Made by a program: the position numbers and the translations under genes
Shown here: in pieces, positions 37,685 through 46,105 of the stretch
How the letters are laid out: every line of letters starts with the position of its first letter
How positions within the stretch are numbered: the first letter of the stretch is position 1
Origin: Sulfuricella sp035530375
GTDB lineage: Bacteria; Pseudomonadota; Gammaproteobacteria; Burkholderiales; Sulfuricellaceae
NCBI GenBank assembly: GCA_035530375.1
Contig: DATKUY010000013.1
Span: 1-64,000 of the forward strand
DNA: 64,000 bases
Direction of reading: 5' to 3'
Notes under the pieces: generated by a model
Databases searched by the model: none
What the model was told of the DNA's origin: nothing
The model's input: the letters and a program-made list of their open reading frames with translations, nothing else

Positions 37685-38560
37685 CTACTCGTCAACCCAA
37701 AGGGATTCCAGCCCCCAGTCGCGCATCGGGGTGTAGTCCTTGAGCGAGGTGGAAACGATTTGCTGTATCGGTATCCTGGCCAGGATCTCCCGCCCTTCTT
37801 GTGTCGCGCCGATTTCCAGCAAGGCGCGCTGCACCTTTTCCTGGACAAATTTCGGGACTCTGGGGTGTGCCGCGATCGGGTGGGAAGGCATGTCACGCGT
37901 GGTGTACAGCACCCTGAGGGCATCCCGCACTGGCGCATCCTGCTCCTGCAGGGTTTTTTCCACGCCCCCGCCCGCGTCGGTCAGACCGTTGACGACATGG
38001 AAGTACACCGAGCTGTGCGTTTTAACGTAAAGCGGAACGGGCGTGACGTGATAAAGCCTGGCCAGATCGGCGCGCATCAGCAGGCTGGCGCCGAGGGCGT
38101 TGGGCGAGGGAAAGGCGACGGTTTTGCCGTTGAGTTCCGACGGACTCCGGATCGGGCTGTCCTTGCGCACCACCAGTATGCCGCGCAAGGGAGCGCTGTC
38201 CCGCACCAGGGGAATGTAGCCTTGGGTGGTGCTCATTTTCAGGATGTGGTAGGGGTTTGTGTAGACAAAATCAAAACTTCCCCTGGCCAGTTCCTGTTCG
38301 AATTCCTTGATCGTGAGCGTGGCGACCAGCTTGAAATGCTCTCCGGTGCGCTTTTCCAGTTCGTCTACGACCGGTTTCCAGATAGCGAACAGCTTGCGCT
38401 GTTCGAATTGCGGCACAACCGCGAAAGTGTAGGTATGCGCCATGGCCGCCTGGCTGACCAGAAGGCAGGCCGCAATACCCAGGCAAAGCGCTCCGGCCCG
38501 GCCAAAAAAAAAGCCGGGGAGTCGCCTTGCAAAAAGGAGCGTGTCGGTTCCTGCTATCAT
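37685..38560 (-). CDS. PhnD-like periplasmic binding protein of a signalling unit
   Basis: About 291 residues with a signal peptide (AGALCLGIAACLLVSQAAMA) and the PhnD/phosphite-binding fold (FAVVPQFEQRKLFAIWKPVVDEL, FDFVYTNPYHIL, LNGKTVAFPSPNALGASLLMRADL). Transport genes are absent and a kinase follows 9 bp later, so it probably presents a ligand to that kinase. The ligand may be a phosphonate, phosphite or another oxyanion. The start at 38560 is chosen over a TTG at 38575. Confidence 0.85.
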   Translation of the reverse strand: MIAGTDTLLFARRLPGFFFGRAGALCLGIAACLLVSQAAMAHTYTFAVVPQFEQRKLFAIWKPVVDELEKRTGEHFKLVATLTIKEFEQELARGSFDFVYTNPYHILKMSTTQGYIPLVRDSAPLRGILVVRKDSPIRSPSELNGKTVAFPSPNALGASLLMRADLARLYHVTPVPLYVKTHSSVYFHVVNGLTDAGGGVEKTLQEQDAPVRDALRVLYTTRDMPSHPIAAHPRVPKFVQEKVQRALLEIGATQEGREILARIPIQQIVSTSLKDYTPMRDWGLESLWVDE

Positions 38561-38636
38561 GGCACAATCCACCAAGTTGATGTCGCACCGGGCACCATGC
38601 CCTGGTTTTTCAGTGTAGCCGCTTACCGCAGGATGT

Positions 38637-39203
38637 TTACTGGAGCAGCTTGACGTCCTCGATCACCACGTTTTCCAGCGGCACATCGGAAGGCAGCGGG
38701 TCGCGCGGACCGGTGCGCACCTTGGCGATTTTCGACACCACCTCCTGCCCTTTCACCACCTTGCCAAACACCGCATAGCCCCATCCCTGCCCCTTCGGCA
38801 CAGTGTAATCAAGGAAGGCATTGTTCTTCACGTTGATGAAAAACTGCGCAGTAGCGGAATGCGGGTCCATGGTACGCGCCATGGCAATGGTGTAAATCTC
38901 GTTTTTCAACCCGTTGGCAGCTTCATTCCTGATTGGGTAAAAGGTTTCCTTTTCCTTCAGGCTGGTGTCGAAGCCGCCACCCTGAATCATGAAATTATCG
39001 ATCACGCGGTGGAAGATCGTACCATTGTAAAAACCGCTCCTGGTATAACGCAGAAAGTTCTCCACCGTTTTCGGCGCCTTGTCCGGATAGAGCTCAAGCG
39101 TGAAACTGCCAAGGTTGGTCTTCATTTCCACCATCGGGTTGGCGGCCTGGACGCCGAAGGAAAACAGCAAGCCGAGGAGAAAAGCAAATAGCCGGAATTT
39201 CAT
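38637..39203 (-). CDS. peptidyl-prolyl cis-trans isomerase, cyclophilin type, exported
   Basis: 188 residues with a signal peptide (FRLFAFLLGLLFSFGVQA) and the cyclophilin core (ENFLRYTRSGFYNGTIFHRVIDNFMIQGGGF, FINVKNNAFLDY). It assists folding in the periplasm. Residues for proline isomerisation (R in FHRVI, F in FMIQGG) are present. It lies 36 bp after the M48 protease stop and may close that operon. Confidence 0.93.
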   Translation of the reverse strand: MKFRLFAFLLGLLFSFGVQAANPMVEMKTNLGSFTLELYPDKAPKTVENFLRYTRSGFYNGTIFHRVIDNFMIQGGGFDTSLKEKETFYPIRNEAANGLKNEIYTIAMARTMDPHSATAQFFINVKNNAFLDYTVPKGQGWGYAVFGKVVKGQEVVSKIAKVRTGPRDPLPSDVPLENVVIEDVKLLQ

Positions 39204-39239
39204 AGATTACCACTCCAATAAAGTTATCAAAAAAGCGGG

Positions 39240-40130
39240 TTATTTAATACGATAGAACCTGCCCGCCAGGGTCTGCCCTTTCAGGTTGTCGAAACGGCTG
39301 TCCACGGCATCGCCAAGCTGGGCGAGACGCTCGTCGGGATGGGGATGGGTCTTGAACAGCAGCGCCACGCTGCTGTCCGCGCTGCCGACATGGCCGATCT
39401 GCTGCAGCACTTCGGGCAAGGCGTAGGCATCATAGCCGGCGCGAGCCGTCAGCACCATGGCAATACGGTCGGCCTCGAACTCGGCATTCTTGTCGAGAGA
39501 ACGCGAGACGATTTCCGCGCCGCTACCGATCAGCCCCTGAATATTGCTGTTGCTCCCTCCCGCCTTCATGGCCAGGAGCTTGCCGCCGAAATCCACCATC
39601 TTGCTTTGCTGCAAGATTTTCAGGTGGTGCTTGCGGATGACGTGGCCGATTTCGTGCCCCAGAACACCGGCCAGCTCCGCCTCGTTCTGCAGTAAACGGT
39701 AAAGCCCGCGGGTAATGAAGATGTAGCCGCCCGGCGCGGCAAAGGCGTTGATGTCGTTCGATTCGATCACGCCGAAATGCCATTCCAGATCGGGACGCTC
39801 GCTCTGGCTGGCGACCCAGCGCCCGACATTGTTGACATATTTCTGCAAGCGCCGGTCTTTGACCAAGGGCGAAGCGCCCAGCAGGTTGCCGGCGATTTGC
39901 TGTCCGATTGCCGCCTCTTCCTGCTCGGAACATCCGGCTGCGCCCGCCATCATGTCGATGCCGCTTTTGATCAAATCGGAAGCGGATGCGGGCTGGTTTT
40001 CCTGCTGTTGCGGTTTCTGCATCTGCTGTCCCACCGCATTCAGCACCTGTCCCAGGTCAAAGGCTTGCGCCGTGCCGATGCATAGCATCAGGCCGAGGCA
40101 GGCTATAGGGGTACGCATGCGGGCTACCAT
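39240..40130 (-). CDS. M48-family metalloprotease, exported
   Basis: 296 residues with a signal peptide and a zinc-binding HEIGH motif (GVLGHEIGHVIRKHHLK) plus a downstream Glu (NAEFEADRIAM). It belongs to the Ste24/BepA-like group that trims or assembles outer-membrane proteins. It lacks the TPR tail of full BepA. The start at 40130 follows AAGGAGA and overlaps the upstream SH3 gene by 7 bp. Confidence 0.9.
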   Translation of the reverse strand: MVARMRTPIACLGLMLCIGTAQAFDLGQVLNAVGQQMQKPQQQENQPASASDLIKSGIDMMAGAAGCSEQEEAAIGQQIAGNLLGASPLVKDRRLQKYVNNVGRWVASQSERPDLEWHFGVIESNDINAFAAPGGYIFITRGLYRLLQNEAELAGVLGHEIGHVIRKHHLKILQQSKMVDFGGKLLAMKAGGSNSNIQGLIGSGAEIVSRSLDKNAEFEADRIAMVLTARAGYDAYALPEVLQQIGHVGSADSSVALLFKTHPHPDERLAQLGDAVDSRFDNLKGQTLAGRFYRIK

Positions 40131-40678
40131 GAACTTTCTCCTTTACCGGACGGCTGTGCAGTTGCCGGTTCCGGCAGGTAATCCACCTGCTGCGGAACCA
40201 GCTTGCCCTTGGCTGCGAATGCCTGCGCTTCCTGTTTGCTGGTGAGGAATGATTTTGCGAGATTCAGCTCTTTCCCGTTGAATCTGGCGGACTTGAGATC
40301 TTCTTCATTGAGGCCGCGAACGCCCGTGGTAGCGACCACCTGCCCGGTACCGGCACGGCCGGATGCCAGGCCCAACAGACCAGCAACTTCGCTCCCGGCA
40401 GAAGCCTTGTGCGCATCACCGCGGCGGATGCTCAGCATGCGCACCCAACCGGCGCCCCTGGCGCTTTTTATCTGAAGCCAGCCGCCATCCTTCTTGATGA
40501 TTTCAACCTTGTCGCCGGGTGCCAGGGTGCCGACGGTCTGCGCATCGCTGAATGGCTCGCCCTTGATGTTATCGGCCTTGATCGCCGCACCGCCCGTTGC
40601 GGCATGAACGCCCGTCGCGGCCAGCAGCAATGCCGCCAGCATTGCGCCATGAAAAATTTTCCTGCCCGTGTGCGTCAT
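40124..40678 (-). CDS. exported SH3-domain protein
   Basis: 184 residues with a signal peptide (FHGAMLAALLLAATGVHA) and an SH3b-like domain near 40-110 (AIKADNIKGEPFSDAQTVGTLAPGDKVEIIKKDGGWLQIKSARGAGWVRM). Such domains bind cell wall or partners in the periplasm. The start at 40678 follows GGGGGG and overlaps the CHASE2 gene stop by 4 bp. The role is probably linked to the M48 protease downstream. Confidence 0.85.
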   Translation of the reverse strand: MTHTGRKIFHGAMLAALLLAATGVHAATGGAAIKADNIKGEPFSDAQTVGTLAPGDKVEIIKKDGGWLQIKSARGAGWVRMLSIRRGDAHKASAGSEVAGLLGLASGRAGTGQVVATTGVRGLNEEDLKSARFNGKELNLAKSFLTSKQEAQAFAAKGKLVPQQVDYLPEPATAQPSGKGESSW

Positions 40679-42384
40679 GAATCCCCCCGGATTTTTGATT
40701 GCTCCCAGCGCAGCAGAGCTTCGGCGAATAATGTGCGCCATTCCGCCCGTGCCCTCTCGCCGCCCTCGATGGGAGCCTCGTGGATAAACCACTCGGTTCC
40801 ATTATCCGCATATGCGCCATTCTTTTGCAAGAGCGGTCCGATCGCTTGCGAGAGCGCTTCAATATCGCGGGAAATCTGCCCTCGCCGAATGGTGTCGTCT
40901 TCCTGGCAAATCCATGAAATTGCCAAGGTGTTCTCGAATAACCCCCACAGGCCTTTTTGCCGCCCCTTCAGCATTTCGACACTTTTCGGCGCCCCTTTTA
41001 TTTTTTCCAGGCCTTTGCGAATCCTTTCCCATGTGCGCTCGCCCATGATCTGCTCATGCCCATCGAGGCGAATCAGCATGAGCACAGCATGCTGATTGCC
41101 GCTGCGATCCTGAGAGGTGCGCACCGAATTTTTTTCCAGCACCCTGCCGGTAGCCAAGGCATAAAGTCTGGCGATAGTGAAATAAGCCAGGCCGATCGTC
41201 ACCGGACCGGTGAGGTTGATGTAGGTAGTGGTGAGATTGATGCTGGCATAGGAAATGGCAATCAGGATGAACTGCGAAGCGCCGAACAGTGCATCGAATT
41301 TGTCCTGCCCGGCACCGCGATAGAAGCCCCAGGCGGTTGCCCATACCATGGCGAGCGTCAGCAGCAGGTAGGCAATGCGGGCGTCGGGGAAACGCAGGTA
41401 GTCGCCGTGCTTGAGATTGTCGATGGCGGTGGCGAGAATTTCCACACCGGGGTGCATCCGGCTCAGCGGCGTCGGCTTGACGTCGAACAGGCCGGGCGCG
41501 GTCGAACCGATGATCACGATTTTTCCCTTGAACTCGTCCTGGGGACGTTTTTTGTTTTTGCTCGCCATGTCGGCGTAAACATCGGAAAAGCTCACGGTGT
41601 GATAGGAGAATGGCTTTCCGCGCCAGTTGAGGAGGAATCTCTGCGCATCGGGCTGGGCGAACCCCAGTTCGGTGGAAACGCGCAGCGGCAGCGAAGGGAT
41701 CTTCCAACCGTAATCGTCGAGGTAAGCCAGATATTGGCGCACGATACCGTCGGCATCGGGATAAATATTGTGCAGGCCCAGTCTGCCGCCCTGGAGTATG
41801 GCCTTGAAAGGCGGCAGCACGACTGCCACCGTGGCGTCGCGATTGGTTTCCTCGCCAGTGGCTGTCACGCCGGGGATCATGCCCGGCTTGATCTGGCTCA
41901 GGTGATCATTCGCCGGGTCGAGCCGCAACATCGGGAAAAAAGTGTTGCCGGTGGCGGCGATGGCCGCGTTGAAGTAGGCATCGCTGTCCGGGTTGTACAC
42001 GTCCGGATCGCTGAACAGAATGTCGAACACCACCGCCCTGGGCTGCTGCTTCTCCAACTGCTCGACAAACTCCCCCAGCACTTGCCGCGGCCACGGCCAG
42101 CGGCCGTATTCCCCGGCCATGGCGGCAAGGCTCGCCTCGTTGATGTCAACGATAACGATGTCTTTGTCGGGCTTGGGCACAACCACACGATAGCGCACCA
42201 TCATGTCGAACGCCGCCTGCCTCATGTTGGTCGCAAGATGCAGGGAAAATACGTCGAGCACGATCACCGCGCTGAACATCGCCGCCAGGTAGAGATAGAA
42301 ACTGTTCTTCCACTTTCTTGCCAGAAAAGCGGAAAAGGTGTTCAGGGCGAATCTGAAACGGCGCGAGAGGTAGCCGGGACTCAT
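40675..42384 (-). CDS. CHASE2-domain membrane sensor, C-terminal region of unknown function
   Basis: 569 residues. TM1 is at about 25-48, then a periplasmic CHASE2 domain (about 60-310: DKDIVIVDINEASLAAMAGEYGRWPWPRQ, RAVVFDILFSDPD, VIIGSTAPGLFDVKPTPL, HPGVEILATAIDNL), then three membrane segments (about 330-405). The cytosolic C-terminal 150 residues do not look like a kinase, GGDEF or cyclase catalytic domain. CHASE2 proteins usually carry one of those, so this tail is odd. It leads the SH3-M48 operon. Confidence 0.85.
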   Translation of the reverse strand: MSPGYLSRRFRFALNTFSAFLARKWKNSFYLYLAAMFSAVIVLDVFSLHLATNMRQAAFDMMVRYRVVVPKPDKDIVIVDINEASLAAMAGEYGRWPWPRQVLGEFVEQLEKQQPRAVVFDILFSDPDVYNPDSDAYFNAAIAATGNTFFPMLRLDPANDHLSQIKPGMIPGVTATGEETNRDATVAVVLPPFKAILQGGRLGLHNIYPDADGIVRQYLAYLDDYGWKIPSLPLRVSTELGFAQPDAQRFLLNWRGKPFSYHTVSFSDVYADMASKNKKRPQDEFKGKIVIIGSTAPGLFDVKPTPLSRMHPGVEILATAIDNLKHGDYLRFPDARIAYLLLTLAMVWATAWGFYRGAGQDKFDALFGASQFILIAISYASINLTTTYINLTGPVTIGLAYFTIARLYALATGRVLEKNSVRTSQDRSGNQHAVLMLIRLDGHEQIMGERTWERIRKGLEKIKGAPKSVEMLKGRQKGLWGLFENTLAISWICQEDDTIRRGQISRDIEALSQAIGPLLQKNGAYADNGTEWFIHEAPIEGGERARAEWRTLFAEALLRWEQSKIRGDS

Positions 42385-42485
42385 GAAGAAATCATGCCGA
42401 GGTGCCCTGTTTTCCTTGATTCTGCCGCGTTCCGGACGTCAGGGGCAGATATGGCCAGGCACAGCCATTGCTACGCGCCCAAAGC

Positions 42486-43235
42486 TTATTTGAACGCAGT
42501 TTTTTTCCTGCATAGATCGACATACCCTTCCAGCTTTCCTTTAACAGGCTGGCTGACATTAATGAATTCAAAAGCTGCACGGGTATTTCGCAATGGATCG
42601 GCACACCATTTATCGAATTCAACTCTTTTTATTTTCACCTCGACATGAAACGGGGGACCATCCTCCGGAAAGAACGTAACGGTGCCGGTTTCATTCTCGT
42701 TGCCCTTGCCGGGATGAAGTTGCGATGTCCTCATACGGCAGCCAGTCAGGGCAATGTCCATCAATTCCGCACCATAATGGTGGAAAGAATCAGAACCCAG
42801 ACCAAATTCGCAAGGCAGGCAGACCTCGTGGCGTTTAGATCTACGCCATTCTGCCAGACCGGAAAGCCGGTGCACCTTGCGGGCAAATTGCTGGGGTGTA
42901 AATGGCTTGCAAATGTAATCGGAAGCGCCTTCGTCGATGGCAGAATTTCTGGCTTCCTTTTCTCCCATGGCCGTCATCAAGACAAAATAAGTCTCGGCAC
43001 AGCCTGGTATCTTGCGAAGATTTTCCAGAAAATCGATATGGGAAATACCAGACATCTCATACTCGATGAAGACCCAATTAATGGGGCCATTCGATTCCAT
43101 AATCCGCAATGCTTCATCTGCATTCTTTGCCTGATGAACCTCATCGACAACCAGCACTTCGTCCATGAGAATCTTCTGGACATAATCGCGTATGACTGGC
43201 GAAGTATCAACAACCAGCGCAATGGACTCTGGCAT
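42486..43235 (-). CDS. receiver-PilZ protein with a Glu in place of the phospho-Asp
   Basis: 249 residues. A receiver-like domain (ALVVDTSPVIRDYVQ) has the conserved Lys (YICKPF) but VFIEYEMSG at the phosphoacceptor position, so Glu58 replaces Asp and the first acidic pair is D-T. It may be a permanently 'on' or phospho-independent receiver. The C-terminal half is a PilZ domain (RRSKRHEVCLPCEF and DIALTGCRM) expected to bind c-di-GMP. No partner kinase adjoins it. It is the last chromosomal gene before the island. Confidence 0.85.
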   Translation of the reverse strand: MPESIALVVDTSPVIRDYVQKILMDEVLVVDEVHQAKNADEALRIMESNGPINWVFIEYEMSGISHIDFLENLRKIPGCAETYFVLMTAMGEKEARNSAIDEGASDYICKPFTPQQFARKVHRLSGLAEWRRSKRHEVCLPCEFGLGSDSFHHYGAELMDIALTGCRMRTSQLHPGKGNENETGTVTFFPEDGPPFHVEVKIKRVEFDKWCADPLRNTRAAFEFINVSQPVKGKLEGYVDLCRKKTAFK

Positions 43236-43345
43236 GACGCATCCCTCTTTTTATTGTTGCCATCTCAATTTTTCATATTCGAACATCAGGCCAACCATCT
43301 ATGGAAAAACATTACTGTACCGCTACTGTACTTCTTGGGGGTATG

Positions 43346-43387
43346 AAAAACAAATGGGCCATACTGAAACAGTATAGCCCATTGTTT
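43346..43387 (-). terminator. displaced tRNA terminator, chromosomal copy
   Basis: A hairpin read on the minus strand (ACAATGGGCTATACTG with CAGTATGGCCCATTTGT, loop TTTC) is followed by T-rich DNA. It matches the hairpin beside the intact tRNA except for a 4-bp compensated change. Confidence 0.75.
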
Positions 43388-43437
43388 TATATGGTGGGTC
43401 TGCACAGACTTGAACTGTGGACCAAGGGATTATGAGT
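43374..43437. repeat. left att site, 64-bp direct repeat with tRNA 3' end
   Basis: All 64 bases are identical to 59170-59233. The segment 43392-43437 equals the 3' 46 nt of the tRNA, including the encoded CCA. This end was displaced when the island integrated. Confidence 0.95.
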
Positions 43438-43710
43438 TTGCTGTTAAAACAATATGTTATTGATATCACAGCGAAAGAGAGCGTAAGTAACGTAACGCTA
43501 CTGTAGTTCATAAACAATAGGTTAGCGTAGTCTAGAGAAGCCTTTAAAAGCTGATCGGTGTACCAATACTGTACCCACATTTTTTAGTTAAAAGCTCCAC
43601 ATATTGAACTGTTGTCGTTAGCCAATTGTAGATAACAGCCGAACCAAACGGCCGGCGATGCGTCGACTATGGCAAGTAGCTAGATTTAACGCATCGGTCT
43701 TACCACTTGT

Positions 43711-45618
43711 TCATAAAATTTGTAGGGAGCGCTGTTCCTCGGAAAACGAGCGGGCCACAACAAAATCTTCAACATCGAGTTGTGGTGCGATTTGTGAAGT
43801 TGCAAATATTAATTGGTATTCGCAATCAAAACCAGAACATTCATTAACGATAATTTCTTGCAAACGATGCGAACGCGCAAGCTCCATACCGCCATCCTCA
43901 ATACCGTCAAGCATCAAGAATCGCGGGAAACGCATTGCTTGCATACGCGTAGATGCGCTCAATAACGCCAGATGAAATAGGTGCCTCAGGACGACCGTAG
44001 AACTCTCAGAAAATTGAGTCGCACCATCAACCGAGATGGCATTATCAGTGAAGCTGAATTGAATGTTCTCCGCTTTACGAAACTCTTCTTGCCTGTGCAG
44101 ATCCTCCTGCAACAAACGGCCAAGGGTCAATGCAACTTCACAAGCAGTTTGTTTCTTCCTCTCCTCTTGAGTGAACATTAACGATTCAATTTTTGAGGAA
44201 ACTTCACTCTCTCTATATACAAGATCATCTCGCTGAGATTGCAACTCCCGAATAACTTGGGCTAACCGCTGACTTTCATAGAGTCCTTTTATCTCCTGAT
44301 CCAGCCCACCGATTTCTGTAGCATTGAGTTCAATTGCCGCTTCTATATCTGTAGACCAACTATGCGTCGTTTCAGCATACCTACGCTCTAACAACATCAG
44401 ATTCTGGCGAAGAGATGGTATCCGGGTCCTAAGATCACGAATTTCGACTAGGCGCAAAGCAATCAAGCTATTAGACTCAGCGAGCTGAATCCGCAGTTCA
44501 TTACGCATCCTCAATATCTGCGCGTCAGCCACTGATGATGTAATTTGGTTTTTGCACAGAGAACATTCACTCGCATTGCTAGATTCCGGCTTGATTTCAG
44601 ACAAGCAACAAGGACAAAAAGCAAAGGCTAACGAACCAAAATAATTACGCGTAATTTGTGACTCATCCAAGGTCGAAAGCCGTAGCTCTAATTCACGAAC
44701 AAAGTTCTTAGAATCCTCAGCCTCCAATTCTCGTTGGACTAATGCATCTTGAGCAACTGCTAGCGTTTTCTTGGCCACATCCAATTCGCTGCGCAAATTA
44801 GCATCAGTTTTTGTCGCAACTGCATCGCTTGTAACAGTCCTTTCAGTTTTGAGCCTGGCCAACTCTTTCAGTTTCCGGTCGCGTTTTGCTTCTGTATTTA
44901 GAATCTCTTGGCCTAAGAGTTCAATATTGGCATTTTGTCCTGATTTTGCGAGAACGACAAAGATACTCTTGAGCTCCGCTTCCAACTGCTGAATTTCTTT
45001 GACTAAGTTCCGCTTCTCCAATTGCGCCAAATACAATTTGTCATCATATATGCCGCAAAGATATGACCCTACTGTTTCACGCGTGAGCGCACTATCAAAT
45101 GAATCAGTGCGGAAAATTGGACTATGTAACGACGGTTGATCCGCGTAAAGAATTCGCAAGAACTGGTGCATGGTTAAGTTCGACGCTCCATCCCCTTGAG
45201 CCTCTGGTAGATCGAGAGCTAAAAGAAGCGCCTGAGTAAAACTCAGTTTTGACGAACTTCGTCGGAACCCATATATCTCCCACGAGGAAAAGGATGCCTC
45301 AAGCGCGTCTGCTATTGGCCCCCAGAAAATGTAAAGTGGATTAAGCGGCTTGTCATTTACTTCACGCCTAAGCGTCACTCGATTTCCATTAAGTGATATC
45401 TCAGCGACAGAATAATCACAAAGAAGGGCTTCTTGTTTCCAAGGAATGTATTCAGCTCCAAGAGTATATGCGATGAAGTCAAGAACCGTAGTCTTTCCAG
45501 AACTATTGTGCCCCCGGATAATATTGACTCCTTGATGAAAGGCAGCCTCAAAAACTATCTGTCCGTCTTTGAATACAACTAAGGTATTCAGCAATAAGCT
45601 AGGCTTAAGCAACGTCAT
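43711..45618 (-). CDS. SMC-like ABC ATPase of an ABC-three-component (ABC-3C) system
   Basis: 635 residues. The N-terminal Walker A (GHNSSGKT, residues 36-43) and C-terminal Walker B (FLMLDG, Asp near 571) flank long coiled coils (about 205-335 and 360-500). In the middle is a CPCC-x13-CSLC zinc site (335-355), in the place of the Rad50 hook. This is the ATPase of the ABC-3C defence class described by Krishnan and colleagues. It should sense a phage or plasmid signal and drive the partner proteins. It overlaps the middle-component gene by 14 bp and is low in GC. Confidence 0.8.
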   Translation of the reverse strand: MTLLKPSLLLNTLVVFKDGQIVFEAAFHQGVNIIRGHNSSGKTTVLDFIAYTLGAEYIPWKQEALLCDYSVAEISLNGNRVTLRREVNDKPLNPLYIFWGPIADALEASFSSWEIYGFRRSSSKLSFTQALLLALDLPEAQGDGASNLTMHQFLRILYADQPSLHSPIFRTDSFDSALTRETVGSYLCGIYDDKLYLAQLEKRNLVKEIQQLEAELKSIFVVLAKSGQNANIELLGQEILNTEAKRDRKLKELARLKTERTVTSDAVATKTDANLRSELDVAKKTLAVAQDALVQRELEAEDSKNFVRELELRLSTLDESQITRNYFGSLAFAFCPCCLSEIKPESSNASECSLCKNQITSSVADAQILRMRNELRIQLAESNSLIALRLVEIRDLRTRIPSLRQNLMLLERRYAETTHSWSTDIEAAIELNATEIGGLDQEIKGLYESQRLAQVIRELQSQRDDLVYRESEVSSKIESLMFTQEERKKQTACEVALTLGRLLQEDLHRQEEFRKAENIQFSFTDNAISVDGATQFSESSTVVLRHLFHLALLSASTRMQAMRFPRFLMLDGIEDGGMELARSHRLQEIIVNECSGFDCEYQLIFATSQIAPQLDVEDFVVARSFSEEQRSLQIL

Positions 45619-46105
45619 AACGATATTCCATCAATCCAGTTCGATCTTTAAGTCCATTGGAACCATTAAGAGGCAAGACTCCAAGTTTATTAACGATGTA
45701 TTCAACAACAATACTGTCTCTTTCTAAAACAGCATCAATCTTTCTTTTAAGTTCCTCTTTGAGGGCAACACCTGTTCTTTTGATAACCCCATCTTCAATC
45801 TTAACTTGGTCAACGATGGAGGATGCAGCAAGTGATTTAAATGCAGCTAATTGTATGTGTTCCATATCTCGAAACGCCTGATTCATGCTGATTGGGCCGT
45901 GGTAGTCATTTCGGAGTTCCAACGCCAATCGTTTTGCCTCTGAATGTTGACGTGGGAGTCGCACTTTACTAAGCTCGGATGGGAAACATAAGAAGAAATC
46001 AAGAATGCGCAACTTCTGAAGCTCGATAGATTCCAGTGAATTTGTTAGTAGAAGCGTGCGAAACACACAGTGGTATGCATCGTATGCCGGATGATAAATC
46101 AGCAT
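45605..46105 (-). CDS. ABC-3C middle component
   Basis: About 166 residues beginning MLIYHPAYDAYHCVFRTLLL, a pattern typical of the ABC-3C 'middle component' winged-helix proteins (MC5-like). The rest is charged and helical (VALKEELKRKIDAVLERD). It would couple the ATPase to the effector component. It sits between the two and overlaps both: 7 bp with the third component and 14 bp with the ATPase. The ATG at 46105 is preferred to a GTG at 46114 because it follows GGTGGGA. The MC subgroup should be confirmed by profile search. Confidence 0.75.
   Translation of the reverse strand: MLIYHPAYDAYHCVFRTLLLTNSLESIELQKLRILDFFLCFPSELSKVRLPRQHSEAKRLALELRNDYHGPISMNQAFRDMEHIQLAAFKSLAASSIVDQVKIEDGVIKRTGVALKEELKRKIDAVLERDSIVVEYIVNKLGVLPLNGSNGLKDRTGLMEYRYDVA

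Larger units (their letters stand above)
43236..43710. other. island left boundary region, no gene
   Basis: From the PilZ-gene start to the first island gene I find no credible coding frame. It holds paired ACTGTAC motifs (43314-43331), the displaced terminator hairpin, the left att repeat with a truncated tRNA end, and a further TGTACCAATACTGTACCC site at 43559-43576. Confidence 0.7.

Noticed and set aside
36530..38653. 707-codon plus-strand frame opposite the kinase and binding-protein genes
   Set aside because: It spans two well-supported minus-strand genes and contains no domain. It is a GC-skew artefact.
43392..43437. A second tRNA gene
   Set aside because: Only the 3' 46 nt match. The D arm and acceptor 5' strand are missing, so it is the att remnant.
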